Shown one piece after another: positions 1 through 12,901 of a stretch of DNA of 64,000 bases. Source of the DNA: Apiosordaria backusii (taxonomy: Eukaryota; Ascomycota; Sordariomycetes; Sordariales; Lasiosphaeriaceae); contig JAUKTV010000008.1 of the NCBI GenBank assembly GCA_030549205.1, positions 1,054,001 through 1,118,000 on the forward strand. Reading direction: 5' to 3'. A program made the translations under genes and the position numbers. The notes beneath the pieces were generated by a model. The model saw only the letters and a list, made by a program, of their open reading frames with translations, searched no databases and had not been told where the DNA came from. Position 1 is the stretch's first letter; each line of letters begins with the position of its first letter.

Positions 1-2740
1 ATAATTTGCGAACAAAACAACAACACTTCCAGAGTCTCACCAATAAATGAGTGGCAACCAGTGAATTCAGTGAGTGACTGACTGTCTTACAAAACATCTG
101 ATCTCTGAACATAAATTCTCGTGTTGTTGTTTATGTTTTCGAAAACACCGACGGAGCCTTGTCTGTCGTGGGACCTACCTTTTCTGGCAGATTTTCCATG
201 GTGTATTTATGGAAAGAAACGAAAAGCTTGTGAGACTTTACGAGATGGATGGATGGGCTTTACCTTATGCAAGGGACAGGGGGCCTCACTACTCAACCAG
301 TACCACTCACATAGCTAGCTCTCTTGTTTATTCTTCATGTCTAGCAGGCTGATGTCTCTCACGGTTCTCTGGCAAATTCGAGTCCAGATGATCTGAACTT
401 ACTCCAGCTAAATAAGGATCGAGGTGAGAATGAGACAGGAGTGAAGCTGATGGAAAGCTTACATAATAACCCTCGACTCTCTCCAAATTCCGAGAACAAG
501 TACTTGAACCAGGGGAGGGGGACCAAGACGCGAGAGCACGGACCCCCGGATTGATCGGCGCAGGGATGGATGGGCGCTTTGACCAAGAGGAGGAACTGGA
601 AACCGGGGTACTTAAGGTTTGGTTAGGTAGGCGCTAGTCTACTTTGGGACTTACACGGACAACCCTCTCTGACTGAAGGGGATGAATTGAGGCGTTTCGG
701 GCTTGGAAATTAAAGCTTGAATGAAAAGGACAAGTACTATCGATAGTAAATAAGTGGTAAAAGGTATGATTTTGCCAAATCTAAAGTGTTCCGTTTAGGA
801 CAAGCAACTGCGCGAGGTTGTTTTGATGGGGATTTGTTGGTGCTGACTTGGGCAAGGTTCACAGCAGCAGCCCAACGAACGGTTCGACTTAGCCCAGATC
901 GTTGTTGGTTTGTGGACTGATATTTGATGTGAGGCTTAGGATGGAGCTATCTTAGCGTGGAATTCTAGACTAGGTACCTACTTGACAAACTGCAACCGTT
1001 TAAACGGCTGCTTCAAGAGCGGAGAAACGTTGAATTTGTTAACGGCTCGGAATGCACGCCATTGGACTTGGCTTTTGTCGTTCGTTTGAGCCGCATATGA
1101 CATGTCTACTAAGCTAAAGCCCGTGTTGATATGCGGCTCTTGAAGGGCAAACTGTGGTTTTGACAGGTTGGTCACAGTTGGGGAGATTGGATGGGACTTT
1201 TGAAGGCTGAGACTATCACGAGCACATGTCTCTCTTTTCAGAGTGTAGACCAAGAAACGAAGATCACTGAAGTGATACGAAGCATCGGCGGCCGGCCAGC
1301 CCAGCCTTATTGTTACCGTTGCACGGCAGTTGGGTTTTTCTTGGATAGGGAAGGTGAAGCAGGGACTAACCCTGAGAGAGACGCGATCGTTGGATGATGA
1401 AGAGCAAGCCACTGTCGGAGGGTCGGGTTGAGATCGGGGGATGTCTTGGATTATGGGTGTGAGGGTAGGAAAGAGGAAAATACGGCCGGTGTGCTCGTTT
1501 TGATGGGAGTTTCAACGGAGCTCGAATCGTTGAAGAGCGTGCTTCGAGTTACAAGAGAGAAAGTGCGGCCTAAGGAAAGAACGACATGAAAGGAAAGATC
1601 AACTTGATATCAACTACTTATCAGCACGAAGGTCCACTTCTGAAAGTGCAAAACCCCTCCTCAAATATTCTCTGTCTTCTTCGACTCATTTTCTCACTTT
1701 ATTCATAGCGGTAAATATTGACCCGCGCTCGGGACCGATGCCGTGGCACTTTCTGCACATACATTTCATCTCATCATCGTCCAGGGTGCATAATCCCCTG
1801 CAGCTGGCATGCATTCTCACATTCGAGCCAGATCACGTTCTCTGGCAGCACGAAATTGCCCGAATCCTTTGTTGAGTTGAGAGCTCTGAATGGTTCGAGT
1901 GATGGATACACCAGATCTCATCGGAATTTGCCTCTCTTACTACCTGCAATTTACATCAGTTCAGTGCGATTTGCAATCTTTCCTGGCGGCGAGAACCACA
2001 GACTCGGCATTTCAATCAATGGCATTGTTCCTCAGATGATGCCATGCCCCGGCTCTGCCAGGGCGAACACGGGCAGATGCCGGCTGACCAACGCTGGATG
2101 GCTGAAAGAAACGGTCGTACTGCAGCACCAAGTGGCGCTTCAGCTCTTGTTCTTTGCAGGGCTGTTTCTTCTTCTTGCGATGCTACTATCACTGCTTGAG
2201 TGTCTTGGATCAGGCCTACCGAGGCAAGTACTCCAGAACCTGAACTCAGAAACATCCAAGACGCTGTTTCCGACCCGAGGGTTCAGATGAACAGCAAGGA
2301 CCCCCCTCCCAGCCTGTCGGGATTGTTTCTTCCTCCCTCTCTCTTGCTGCTTTTATTGCATAGGCTGTCCCTTCACCTGGCCAAAAGTCTGGCGACCACT
2401 TTCCATGAAGACATTCCTACAAGTTGTCGTTATGATCATGCGCAAATCTTAGCATCTCTCATTACCTTGATCCTGGGTCTTGGCTGTCTCTCTCTACTCA
2501 TTGTTCAGCTACCCATCTGCCCAGTCCGGTTTCTCTTATTCTATCCCTAAATTCCTAGATTTTTTCCTATCGATAAATTAGATTATGCATGCATAGATGG
2601 GTAGATAACACCCATTCTTGCCCCAACTCACCTAAGCTCCCTGGATCTCACCACTCCTGGAACCTATACTGCTACGGCCCGACGACGAACTTGTTTCATG
2701 GACTGTTACCACCACCACCACTGCTGCTGGCGACGAAACG
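1..2740. other. Gene-free stretch upstream of the 7TM gene
   Basis: I see no supported gene here. The open frames (for example 978-1412 minus and 1718-2290 plus) have irregular composition, no recognisable domain and no convincing splice structure. The last few hundred bases are pyrimidine-rich and are probably promoter and 5' leader of the gene starting at 2741. Confidence 0.6.
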
Positions 2741-4919
2741 ATGGCTCCTCCCATATGGCTCGCCCTGCGAGGTATTAAGGCGGGGATCGAGACCTCAGCC
2801 GCGGCTTCGGCGGAGAAAAGGGGTACTCCGTATAACGAACCGTTGGTTGGCATGGTCATCAGTGTCATCCTGGCCATGGTCTCGCTAGTTATTATCTCCT
2901 CGTTTCTGAGTACGACACCTCTTCTTTCGAACTCACGTTACTGTGGTGTAATGGCCTGTACTGACAGACTGGTATTTGTATACAGCGCAAAGGTTTCTGG
3001 CGGTTAAGCTCTGGAGCAGGCTACCTTTGGTTCAATGGCGTGAGTGTTGATTTATTTCTTGTCATGATGAGTGAGGAGGGAGGTTACTAACCGGAAAAAC
3101 TTGCCCCGGGCAAACAGTCGTCTTCGCAATTTACGCTGATTCATTTCTGTTTGTGTTTGCTACTGGCATACTCCAGTTTGGATTTGGTGTAGGATACTCG
3201 GTGTCGGTTTGCGAATCAGCCATTCTGCTGTGTCTGGCTTGTTATGTGACAACGAAGGTATGATTAGCTTCAGTTCACCAACTCCAACTCGAGAAGCATG
3301 CTAACACTGGTTGAGTAGATCGTATGGGTTCCTCTCATTCCGCCTCGGGTTCTCCCTGCTGACGAGAACTAGCTCATCTACATGTTCTTGGTCGAGAAAG
3401 CTGTAAGAGACTCCCAACTGCGATTAATGAGAATCCGCTGACACCAGCAAGTTTATCATACGATCAGGCGCCAAAAGAAGGCGCATGACATCGAAACTCT
3501 ATTTGTTCAACTCGTTTGGAATGATCGGTATGTTCTCTAGAGACCTTGGCTAGATCCCACAAGGCGAGAACCTGACATGCAGACTATACTCAGGGGTCTA
3601 TTGCGTTGTCGTCGTGATGAACTTCATCTAGTACTTTCACACCAACTAACCACCGTCGCTGTTTTCTCTGCTGACCAACATCTGCAGTCGTATTACGAGG
3701 GTGGAAAACGGCCAGTGCATCATAGGAATGAGAAAGGAAGCCATGATCCCTCTAATAAGTTTCGACCTGCTAGTCAATGTACGCCCATCTGGGAACCTCC
3801 TAGTCCCATCTGCACGTCTCACTCGGTCCGTTGCTAATAGTATTCAAACTATCAGATATACCTTACCCTGGTATTCCTGATACCATTATCAAGTACACGG
3901 CTTCTTCTCTCCAGCCAAGCGCTCCCTTTACTGACATAGAGTCACAGGAACGTACACCTGGAAAAACTTTGTCCACACACCTGGGAGTCGACGACTTCGA
4001 ACCGTCGCCATGAGAACCTTTGTCGGTTGCGTCTGCACATTAACCAGCAGCGTGGTGTATGCTTCCCTTCAACGCCATTTTGGTATGTCTCTAACCAAGA
4101 TCCAGAAACCTGTCCGTACTTATGGCTTTGGACGGCGAGCCAGGCTGGGTATGCCTGATGTGCTGTAATAGTGACATACTCTTCAGTGCTATTGTCATCC
4201 AATGGGTCACCTCCCGCGACAGCACCAGCTCGGCGGCCTCGAGCGATTCAGTGAGCGGTGGTGTATCGCGACCCCGAAGCCAGCACAACAACCACACTAA
4301 TCATAGAGAAGAGGAGTTGACTAGTATCAACAGCAACCACCACCACAGCAACGGCAACAATCGGCAAAAGAATTCTCTCGACGAAGATAAGAAACAACAA
4401 CCGAGGAATAAATCGCTGATTAGAAGGGGTTTGGTGTCGTCCACTGATGCTATTGTTACGGATGCGGCTGAGATGTCGGTCAATCATGCGGAAGTTAGAG
4501 GAGATGGGGATGTCTCGCCGCGAAGTACAGAGAACAACACGACTTGTTACGACGAAAGGGATAAGGAAACGAGCAGGAGGCCATACACCAGCGGCTCTCT
4601 GACTAGGACGACGACAGCCACGACTACAACAAACGCACACGATGATAATGATGGAGTCGGAAGGTTTCCCCGCCTCCCACCGCCCCTGGCAACATCAACG
4701 GTCCGTCACCACACCTCAGAAGTAAGAGTCGACGTTGATTACGGCGCCACAAGTTTGAGCAGTCGCGAGATTGCCGACGGGGAGGAGGCGAGGCTGGGGA
4801 ACAGCATTGTGATCGGATCCGGGACGAGCGTGGGTGGCGTGACGGATGTTACTGGTGGTGGTGGCAGGTGGACGAAGCAGCCGCCGGCTTGGAATCCGGG
4901 AGCAGGACCGGGGCTCTAG
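2741..4919 (+). CDS. Seven-transmembrane fungal membrane protein (GPCR-like layout)
   Basis: Ten exons fit together without a frame break: 2741-2909, 2986-3039, 3118-3257, 3373-3402, 3452-3527, 3594-3630, 3688-3778, 3856-3892, 3948-4056 and 4106-4919, giving about 518 residues. Every junction is GT-AG and the lengths sum to a multiple of three. The first half has seven hydrophobic segments, including VGMVISVILAMVSLVIISSF, FLFVFATGILQFGF, CESAILLCLACYVTTKLIYM and PGWVCLMCCNSDILFSAIVI. A basic, Ser-rich loop (IIRSGAKRRRMTSK) lies between segments three and four. The last 260 residues are a hydrophilic tail rich in Ser, Thr and Asn. I recognise this as a fungal-restricted membrane family of unknown function. 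Seven segments with a long C-tail suggest a receptor, but no known GPCR class motif is visible. Two exons are very short (30 and 37 nt), so automatic gene callers may miss parts. Confidence 0.8.
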
Positions 4920-6126
4920 TGGGGTTCTAATTGGGGTGGTGGTGGTGGTGAGTGTAAGGTTCAAAGGGCGAGCACGGTGAGTTATCCGGGGTTGTGGGTG
5001 CTGAGGGAGCAGCTGCTTGAGGGGAGGGTGTGGAGGGGGAGGAGTAGAAGGGCAAGGGCGAGCGAAGAAGTTGTGAACAAGGGGAAGATTGTGGGGAGGG
5101 GGGTTAAAGGGGGTAAGAGTTGGGGTTGATAGGGGGGAAAGATGGGAACGGGGTGTTGGTATAGAAAACCAGGATAAGCCTTGGGTTTTTGTCTACCTGA
5201 TATGAAACTCTTTTGGGCACTGCATGTGTTTGTTTTGGAGGCTTGGTTTTGTCGCTGGATACTGCCTCTTGGACCTTGCCTATGCCTACGTAGCTACATA
5301 CTTCATGAAATATGTGTCTTGCTCACTTTCCCACCTGCTCCAAAGTGCCGATAAAAGATATAAGATGGTGATAATAATGCCTTGTCCTTGCTAAGAACAT
5401 GGCGACTGGTAAGTCGAGTATATATTCATACAAAAGGAAGTGCTGTGTAATGTGAATATCGAGTACCCAATAAAAATATTTTGTAGAAAAGTCGTAAAAA
5501 GAAAAAAAAAAAAAAGGCATAATGTAGTGGCTGGCTTGTATAGGTAACCAACTGGCTTGCTTGCTGCAGTGCTGGGTTGTCGGCTTTTTATCCACCTAAA
5601 GAAAGTCGATACACACACATTGCCAGTGGAGATCGCTAGATAGTGTGATCTTGATAATTGGTAGGTCGAGGGGTGGGACAGCAGGCTTACCACTTATGCC
5701 ACGAGACTGCTGTTGAAAGGCTTTCTGCTGAAACTCATATATATATACCGCGATTGCTCCTTCCTTTTCTTGCGAGAGAATACCCCACGAAGGGAATAAT
5801 AGTATGAAACAAATAACAAGTGATCTGTATTGATGCCGATGCATCCCTAACAAAACAAAACAAAACAAAATAAAAACTACTGTGTACTTATACTCCAATC
5901 GTCATATACATCCCATCCCATCCCAAAGTCGCTGCTGGTCTAGTATCCATCATATAGTTCTACTACTCCTCCATTCATTGTCATGAATCAACCCAAGCAA
6001 AATCCCCCATGTCTCCCCATCCAACCATATAAAACTCCAACTCCTAGATCCCCAAGCCAAAAAGAAAACAACGCCATCCCATCCCATTCCCAATGCCAAA
6101 AAAAAACAAAAAAAAAAGCCACACCC
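4920..6126. other. Intergenic region between convergent genes
   Basis: This lies between the 3' ends of the 7TM gene and the TAG1-like gene. I see A/T-rich 3' UTR-like sequence with short A runs (about 5500 and 6110) but no supported gene. Confidence 0.6.
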
Positions 6127-8937
6127 TCACAACCTAACACTAGCCCCAATCCCCCTCCCCCAATACCAAACCCTCTCCCTCCACCTCCCCAACCTCACCC
6201 CAACCACCGCCTTCGCATCAAGCTTCATCCTCCCCCCCAGCGCCTCCTCCACCTTGTCATACCCCACCGAGTCCAAATCCCACGCCACCGGCAACCTCGG
6301 AGTTCTACTCACCCCCGGGGGCGCCGCAAACGGCAAGTCATACTCTATCGTCCCAATAACCTCCGTATGATTATACAGCGCCGTGGCATTGACATACTCG
6401 ATATAAAGCATGTTCTTCTTCAGCGGCGAAGCAAGCGTGAATTGCGCTGTCGATGACCACAGGTGAAACGTTGCGTCCCGTATAAAGTGTGATTTTTCGT
6501 CTTCGTCCTTGCCTGGGAGACGGAGGTGAGGGGCGGCGAGTGTAAAGTTCAACCGGGAGAGGGACTCGCCAAGAGAGGGATGAGAGGGAATACTTCCTCT
6601 ATGGGTTCGGATGGTAATAGTGGTGTTGTAGCCCGAGAGGTACTGTGAAATCAACTCCCGTCCGACGTCGCGGCCCTTGTCCTTGCCTCCCATGGTAGGT
6701 TGCCATTTGGCAGAGACAACCAAATTAGTGTTGTTTCCTCTTGTAATATCGAGGTTCTCTGCTTGAGCTTCTCCGAGCGTGGTGCCGTTCTTTTCGAAAT
6801 GTATACTAATAAAAGGAATATGAGCCGAATATGGTGTAGGGTTGGTGATGTTGACCAAAGCCCGAAGTGAAATAGAGTCAGAGGTGGTGTCTAGGATTTC
6901 GATGTTGCCAACTTTAGGTTCTGCGAGGCCAGGGAGGGTCTTTCCGAGAGCTATTGACGAAGGAATGTCAGTGATGTTGCCCACAGATGTCGAAATATCT
7001 GCCAGCGCGGAATCATGAATGACCAAAGGCGACTAACAGTGGTGATCAAAGTAGATACGGACGTTTAACTGGGATTTTGCCCTCGGCCGGAACCCCCTTG
7101 ACAACGAGGTCACCGAGAACTGTCTGCACCTGGACATCGACTAGCGCATTGATATCCAACATTACGCCTCTTCCTCCAAAAAGTAGAGCCGCGATAACAT
7201 CAGTCATGACGTCGGCATCTGTCACATTGAGTGGCGCATCCAGAATCCGAGATTGTATCTTCAGAGTAGCTTCGCCGCCCTCAGTCGCTGGGAACTGGGT
7301 CGAGTTGGCCTGTTGCCATTCTTTGAGATTCAGCTCTCCAAGCTTCTGCTTTTTGTAAAAGACGTCGGCGTTGGCCCTGACATTGGTGACATTCAAGGAA
7401 AAGTTCATCTCAGACGGCAGCCCTGCAAGGACTAGGATGGTGCCCGAGACCCTTGGGTTGGACTCTGGGTCTTCAGGCTCGGCACCCGGATCAGGCATTT
7501 TGAAATGAACATCCGTGAGAGAAAACTCGCGGATCATGTTCTCAAACGAGCGCCCGGGGAATGGCACAGGCACCGTGATGCTAGACAGAATATCAGACAG
7601 CCAAGCAGGTGTGTCTCCACCCGGCTTCTGTTGCCCTCGCACAAGCACAGTCGTTGTTTCGTTACCAAGGAACTTTTCGAAGAGCAAATCGAGGGGCGAG
7701 GAATTCGAGTTGGGGCAAGCACGAATCAAAGGCTCAGGCAATTTATCGACAAGACCATCCGCATCAATGGCGACTTCGGCATGTGACTTGACGGAGGTGC
7801 GGTGGGTAACGGCAGATGCAACGACAATGGGGGAATCTGTTGGTCCACATCCAGGGACAAGAATCTCGAATCCAAGCTCGGGGATCTCAACGGAAATCGG
7901 GTATTCGTTGAAGGCTTTGACCGTGACTTCGACACCCATCGCCCATTTTTCGGTCTGTGATTTGCCGCTCTCAGAAACTGGGATCTCCTTAAAGTTGAGC
8001 CTGGTGATGTTGTAAGCAGGCAATTGGGGCAGATTGTTGCCTACACTACTTATCAGCAATTTGATCATGTTTGGGGGCAATACGGTAATCATTATCAAAA
8101 GAGAGACTTCTCTCCAAAATACAGTGAAGCAAAAGCACGATAGAGGGATTGACCTTCGAATGTCAGAGACTCCACAATGGAGTGCGTTCCAAGAGGAATC
8201 ATTCCCGCCCTTAGCTGAACATCAGCCTTTCCCTGCACCCTAACCATATCCAACCTCCCTTCCAACCACTCATTAGCAATCGTTCGGATACCCTCGGCGT
8301 CGCCCGGGATGAGATCGGCCACAAAGTCCACTGCGTTGTTCTGGCCGTTCGCAATACTAACATCCAGAGGAGGCACGGCTGCGCTTCCCAGCAAGATGTT
8401 GTCATAGTCGGGCAGATAGACGTTGATCTTGGTATCCTCCGTCCCAATGCTCCCAACCAGCCATGTGGCAGCCTTGCCGAGCCGTCTAACATGCTCATTC
8501 TCCACCCTCTGCGCATCGAACCGGAAATTCGCCTGGATTCTTGCCCGCACGCCGTTGGTGGTGATTGACACGAGAGACAAATTCGTCGGCTCAAGAACTA
8601 TCGCTTGCTTTGCGTACTCCTCCACAGCTGCTGGCACAAAGAAAGCCCCAATCATGACACCAAGCGCAAAGAGCGACAGTATAATCACAGCAATAAGCGA
8701 AGGCCGCGGTATCGATTTGTCCTTTGTTGATTTGACCGAGACAGTGTCCGTCTCGCCAGGAGCGATAGACGCTGTCTCATTTCGTGCGTCGTCTTCCTCG
8801 CCATCGTAGCGTGGAGTTGCGCTCGAAGATAACAGAGGTGTTGTCTCTGACTGCTCGTCCAGCACTCGGGCATCGGGATCGGCGGCTTTCGTGCTGCTTG
8901 AAGCAGCCAGGAACGGCGTCGTTTCTGAGTCTGACAT
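6127..8937 (-). CDS. TAG1: TAG1-like vacuolar membrane protein
   Basis: Three exons fit: 8937-8108, 8048-7070 and 7032-6127, giving about 904 residues. The N-terminal 80 residues are hydrophilic and acidic with a dileucine-like TTPLL. One membrane segment follows (LIAVIILSLFALGVMIGAFF, about residues 82-101). The rest is a long, predicted lumenal region with many N-glycosylation sequons and repeated beta-rich modules, one centred on NPTPYSAHIPFISIHF. This is the layout of yeast Tag1 (YLR173W) and its filamentous relatives, often labelled pre-rRNA processing protein in databases; yeast Tag1 acts at the vacuole in terminating autophagy. The family call rests on architecture and remembered similarity. 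The first intron (59 nt) has a weak GTCTCT donor. The second, 37 nt, is unusually short, so the junction near residue 603 is the least certain part. The 3' third is very G-rich on the sense strand. Confidence 0.7.
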
Positions 8938-10042
8938 GATGGCACTCTCAACGTCGATGGGCCAGGCGCTGTTAGGTTGGGTGGTTGGGCGGTGGGAAGA
9001 AGCTATTGCTGTCCGCCGAGGGACAACAGGGATAGTGCTTTATCGTCGCCTTGGCCTATGACATGGCCAGTGAAGGTTGTCACGACAGCCCCGCAGTTAT
9101 TGATGGTGTTATAAAAGTGAGAGACTCGAAAAACAAATGGCGGAAGGGGTGTTGGATATGGAAGATGGCGATGAAGAGATGAAGTGAAGAGAGGAGTACG
9201 GACAAGGTTGGGACTTGGGGCTGGATGACATCCGTTCGGTTGTCCGCCTTGTTGCTGCCTCCGCCTTGAAACGGCAGGGCGAGAGCAGCCCACGCAGCAG
9301 ATTGTGGCGCTCAATTGAGCAACAACACCTGATTGGCTGGGTAACAAAGAAGATGTGTGGCACGAGCGCCCAGCCTTGAGGAAGTGGGACCAGGAACAGG
9401 TCCCGAATGCGGGGGAGACGACGGCCAGTCAAACTCCAGCAATTCGTCATCCCGCAGCTTGCCCTATCCCAGTAAAACCTGGGACACCAATGCCTCCGAT
9501 TCCAGGAGCACCATGTTGAGCCAAATGTTGGGCAAGAATCAACGGCAAGCATCAGCTGGAAGCCAATTGGTGCCCTCAGAGTAGAGTAGAGGTCGCAAGA
9601 TCTCCAATTGACTGATGACCATGACCACACACAATTCACTGCCCTGGTGATAGAGTCATACCATTAATTCTCGAATAAACTATTTACATACATACGACTC
9701 ATCCATAACCGGAACCGGTTACCGGACCCTTCTTTTTTTAAGACATCAAGGTCCCCGGTCTGGGCATCTTCTTTTTTTTGACTGGCCTCGCAAGACTGAC
9801 TCACGACCTGTTGCCCTTGTCACCAATTCCCCATAAGAAGAGGAGGCAATCCCAAGATACATTTCTGAAATCTTGACCAATTTTTTCAAGGACGCTTGAG
9901 ATAATTCAACGTTTGATACCCATCCACCCACCCACTTTCAAATTCCCACTAGCCATCAAGATCCAAGAGAGAGGAACTGTTTCACTTTCATTTCCTCCCT
10001 TCAAAAGATCTCGAGAGACCCTCCTCACTTCACCGCACCGCC
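8938..10042. promoter_or_regulatory. Divergent promoter region of TAG1-like and OTC genes
   Basis: These 1.1 kb separate two genes that point away from each other. No coding sequence is supported. A perfect CPC1/GCN4 site is listed separately. Sequence 9880-10040 is CT-rich and looks like the OTC 5' leader. Confidence 0.6.
9797..9803. promoter_or_regulatory. CPC1/GCN4-type site (TGACTCA) upstream of OTC
   Basis: TGACTCA is the palindromic core bound by Gcn4 in yeast and CPC1 in filamentous fungi, which activate amino-acid biosynthetic genes during starvation. It lies about 240 bases before the OTC start codon, a usual distance. Function here is inferred from sequence and context. Confidence 0.65.
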
Positions 10043-11252
10043 ATGATGCATCGTGCTGGCTTCCGCACACTGAAAACAACAATGGCTCATCTTCAAACTC
10101 GCTCCCTTTCCTCTGCCGCCTCCGGGCCCAGGCATCTCATGTCCATCAGCGACCTCAGCCCAGCCGAGTTCACCAGGCTAGTCCTCAATGCCTCGTCTCA
10201 CAAGAAAGCCGTCAAGGACGCCTTCGCCGCCGGCCAGGTACCACCAAAGCCCCTCCACGGCGCCATGACAGGCAAGACAGTCGCCATGATGTTCAGCAAG
10301 CGCAGCACCAGAACCCGCGTATCAACAGAAGCCGCCGTCCAACTAATGGGCGGCCATCCCATGTTCCTGGGTAAAGACGATATTCAGCTTGGTGTAAGAC
10401 CCCCCCTCTCCCCCCCATACTTCACACTGTATATATAACCTAACATAAACCCCCCAGGTAAACGAATCCCTCTACGACACCTCAGTAGTAATCTCCTCCA
10501 TGACCTCCTGCATGGTCGCCCGCGTAGGCCCTCACTCAGACGTGACCGGCCTCGCCGCCTCCTCCACCGTCCCGGTAATCAACGCCCTCTCCTCCGACTT
10601 CCACCCCCTGCAAACCATAGCCGACTTCCAAACCATCCACGAGTCCCTCTCCTCCGTCCCCTCCCCCGACGGCTCCTCCCTCGGCCTCGAAGGCCTCAAG
10701 ATCGCCTGGGTAGGCGACAGCAACAACGTCCTCTTTGACCTCGCCATCGCCTCCATCAAAATGGGCGTCGACATCGCCGTCGCCTCCCCCACCAGCTACG
10801 GCATCCCCGACTCCATGCGCAAGACCATACTCGCCGCTGCCGAAGGAGTCGCCAAACCGGGCAAGCTAACGGAAACAACCGTCCCAGAGGAGGCCATCAA
10901 GGACGCGGATATCCTTGTGACAGACACGTGGGTGAGCATGGGACAGGAGGAAGAAGCAAAGAAGAGGCTGAAGGCGTTTGCGGGGTATCAAATCACGAAT
11001 GAGCTTGCGAAGAGGGGCGGCGCGAAGCCAAACTGGAAGTTTATGCACTGCCTGCCTAGGCACCCCGAGGAGGTGGATGATGAGGTCTTTTACGACAAGG
11101 AGAGGAGTCTGGTGTTCCCCGAGGCGGAGAATAGGCTTTGGGCTGCGGTTTGTATGTCATCTCGCCCGGTTTTACCATTTCATGATTGCTAACGGTTTTC
11201 TCTCACAGCTGCCTTGGAGGCGTTCGTCGTAAACAAGGGCAAGATTCTTTAA
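10043..11252 (+). CDS. ARG3: Ornithine carbamoyltransferase, mitochondrial
   Basis: Catalyses citrulline formation from ornithine and carbamoyl phosphate in the arginine pathway. Exons are 10043-10393, 10458-11151 and 11209-11252, giving 362 residues, normal for the family. The first 25-30 residues are basic and hydroxylated with no acidic residue (MMHRAGFRTLKTTMAHLQTR), a mitochondrial targeting signal. Diagnostic motifs are SKRSTRTR (carbamoyl phosphate binding, STRTR at 88-92), the SLYDTSVVISSM segment, WVGDSNNV, and HCLPRH near residue 314 with the catalytic cysteine that binds ornithine. The first ATG is chosen because a second in-frame start (MAHLQTR) would shorten the presequence. The filamentous-fungal name is arg-12. 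A CPC1 site lies upstream. Codon third positions and runs are C-rich in exon 2's first half and G-rich in its second half. Confidence 0.96.
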
Positions 11253-11658
11253 ACCAATAGATCTGTCAATAAAGCAAGAAATATACACGGCGATGATCAA
11301 GTAGAGATGCTTGACGTTTGGCTTTCAAAAAACAGGGGGTAGCGTATGGCTTTTTTATTTCTGGAGAGAAAGGCGTATGGTTACAAAAACAAAAAGTTTT
11401 ACGGGTAAGTGTTTCAAGAGAGAGAGAGAGAGATAGCAAAAATAATGAAGTAGTTCTTTTATTTCTCCTCTTCAAAAGGAACAAAAATATCAGATTCGGT
11501 ATCAATTTCCTCTCTTTAGATTCAACATATACGCCAGCCAGCCACACGCCTCACAAGCAAAAGACCGCATCAAAGATTGGCTCTCTCCCAGATATATGAC
11601 CAAGAAAAAAATCTTTCCATTTCATTTTTTTTACTAGCAACAAAGTAGATCATCTTCT
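11253..11658. other. Intergenic region between convergent OTC and ILV6
   Basis: About 400 bases hold the 3' UTRs of two convergent genes. There is a short GA repeat near 11419 and A/T-rich sequence, with no supported gene. Confidence 0.7.
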
Positions 11659-12769
11659 TTAACCAGGGGGGAGGGTGCTGGCATCGACAACCTCATCGGC
11701 GTCCTTGATGTGAGCGTCCTGCTCATCGGGACCGTAAAGTGGTGACCGGGGCAGGGCCATGAGACCCGTACGGGCAGATTCGAGAATGCCGAAAGGAGCA
11801 ATGAGCTTCAGGAAAGAGTCGATCCTCTCGGGTTTCGCAGAACTATTTTAGGGGAAGTGTTAGTGACTGTTCTGCTAGGGAGTGGTGGTGAGTCAGGGTC
11901 CAACCAAGCAAGGAAAAAAGCTTGGCAAAATTGCTTGATGACTAGATTCTGGACATGACAGGGGGACTCGGGACAGGGGATAGAACTCACATTTCGACAA
12001 TGCAGCTGTTAGTGCTAATATCAAGAACCTTTCCACCAAACTGATGAGCGAAATAAGTGATATTCTTGAGATGCTCGTGCTTGTGACGCAGAGCCTCGCT
12101 GACAACCAGGCGACTGGGGTGGAAATCTTGAGAGACCTCCTCGAGGCTGGGCTCAGGAGCAGCAGGGGCCTCAGCGGTGTCGGAGGGAGCGGTGATTTCT
12201 CGGTGGTGGGCGAGGAGCTCCTCGAAGTACTCGGGGCCGAGGATGTTGATCTTGGCCAGGAGGAGCTCACGCTGGACGAGGGCCGAGCCTGTGTAGTCGA
12301 GGACGGCCCAGACGGGGACGAGATCCTCGAGTTGGCGACGGGCCTGCTCGACGACGCCGTCCTGACCGGTAAGCACGATGGTCATGCGCGAGAGGTCCTC
12401 TACTTCGGTGTTGCAGACGACGAGGGAGTCGATGTTGAAGCCGCGGGCGGCGAGAATGCCGGAGACGCGGGAGAGGACGCCGGGCTCGTTTTGGACGAGG
12501 CAGTTGAGGACATGGCGCTTTGGAGGGGCGACGGAGGGGGTGGGGGTCTCGTAGAGGATATTGGAAACGGCGGCTTGGGCTGACCACGAGGGGGGTTGGT
12601 CGCTGAGAGGAAGTGGTGCTTGCCGGCGACGGATGGCTTTGTAGGCAATAGCGGATGTGGAAGAGCTGTTGTTTTTGCTTGAGTTGTGTCTAACAGAAGT
12701 TTGCGCCAGGAGGCCACGGGCCTGCGTCGCTATCCTCTTGGAGGGAGCGAAGAGGCAGCGTGATGCCAT
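11659..12769 (-). CDS. ILV6: Acetolactate synthase regulatory subunit, mitochondrial
   Basis: Small regulatory subunit of acetohydroxyacid synthase, the first common step of branched-chain amino-acid synthesis; it confers valine feedback control on the catalytic subunit. Two exons, 12769-11991 and 11842-11659, give 320 residues. A mitochondrial presequence (MASRCLFAPSKRIATQARGL) is followed by a spacer and then the ACT domain (about 85-165) with HVLNCLVQNEPGVLSRVSG and RGFNIDSLVV. The C-terminal regulatory half ends with NSCIVEISAKPERIDSFLKL, which spans the intron exactly. A TGAGTCA site lies 133 bases upstream of the start. The gene is convergent with OTC, another CPC1-type amino-acid gene. 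A stretch of Ala, Pro and Glu (about 215-235) is a fungal insertion between the conserved halves. Confidence 0.96.
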
Positions 12770-12901
12770 CTCTAGCGGTTGGTTGAGCCGGGCAGGCTCG
12801 TTTTGCTACGGCAAGAGTCGATCAGGTGTCGTCGTCGATTACCACCGGTGTGACTGAAGGAGCTGTCGAGGTCAATGGGGTGATGTTCGTGGATCAACAG
12901 C

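Noticed and set aside
880..905. B-box-like GGTTCGACTT
   Set aside because: No A box or pairing arms upstream.
978..1412. 144-residue minus-strand open frame
   Set aside because: No recognisable domain, promoter or splice context.
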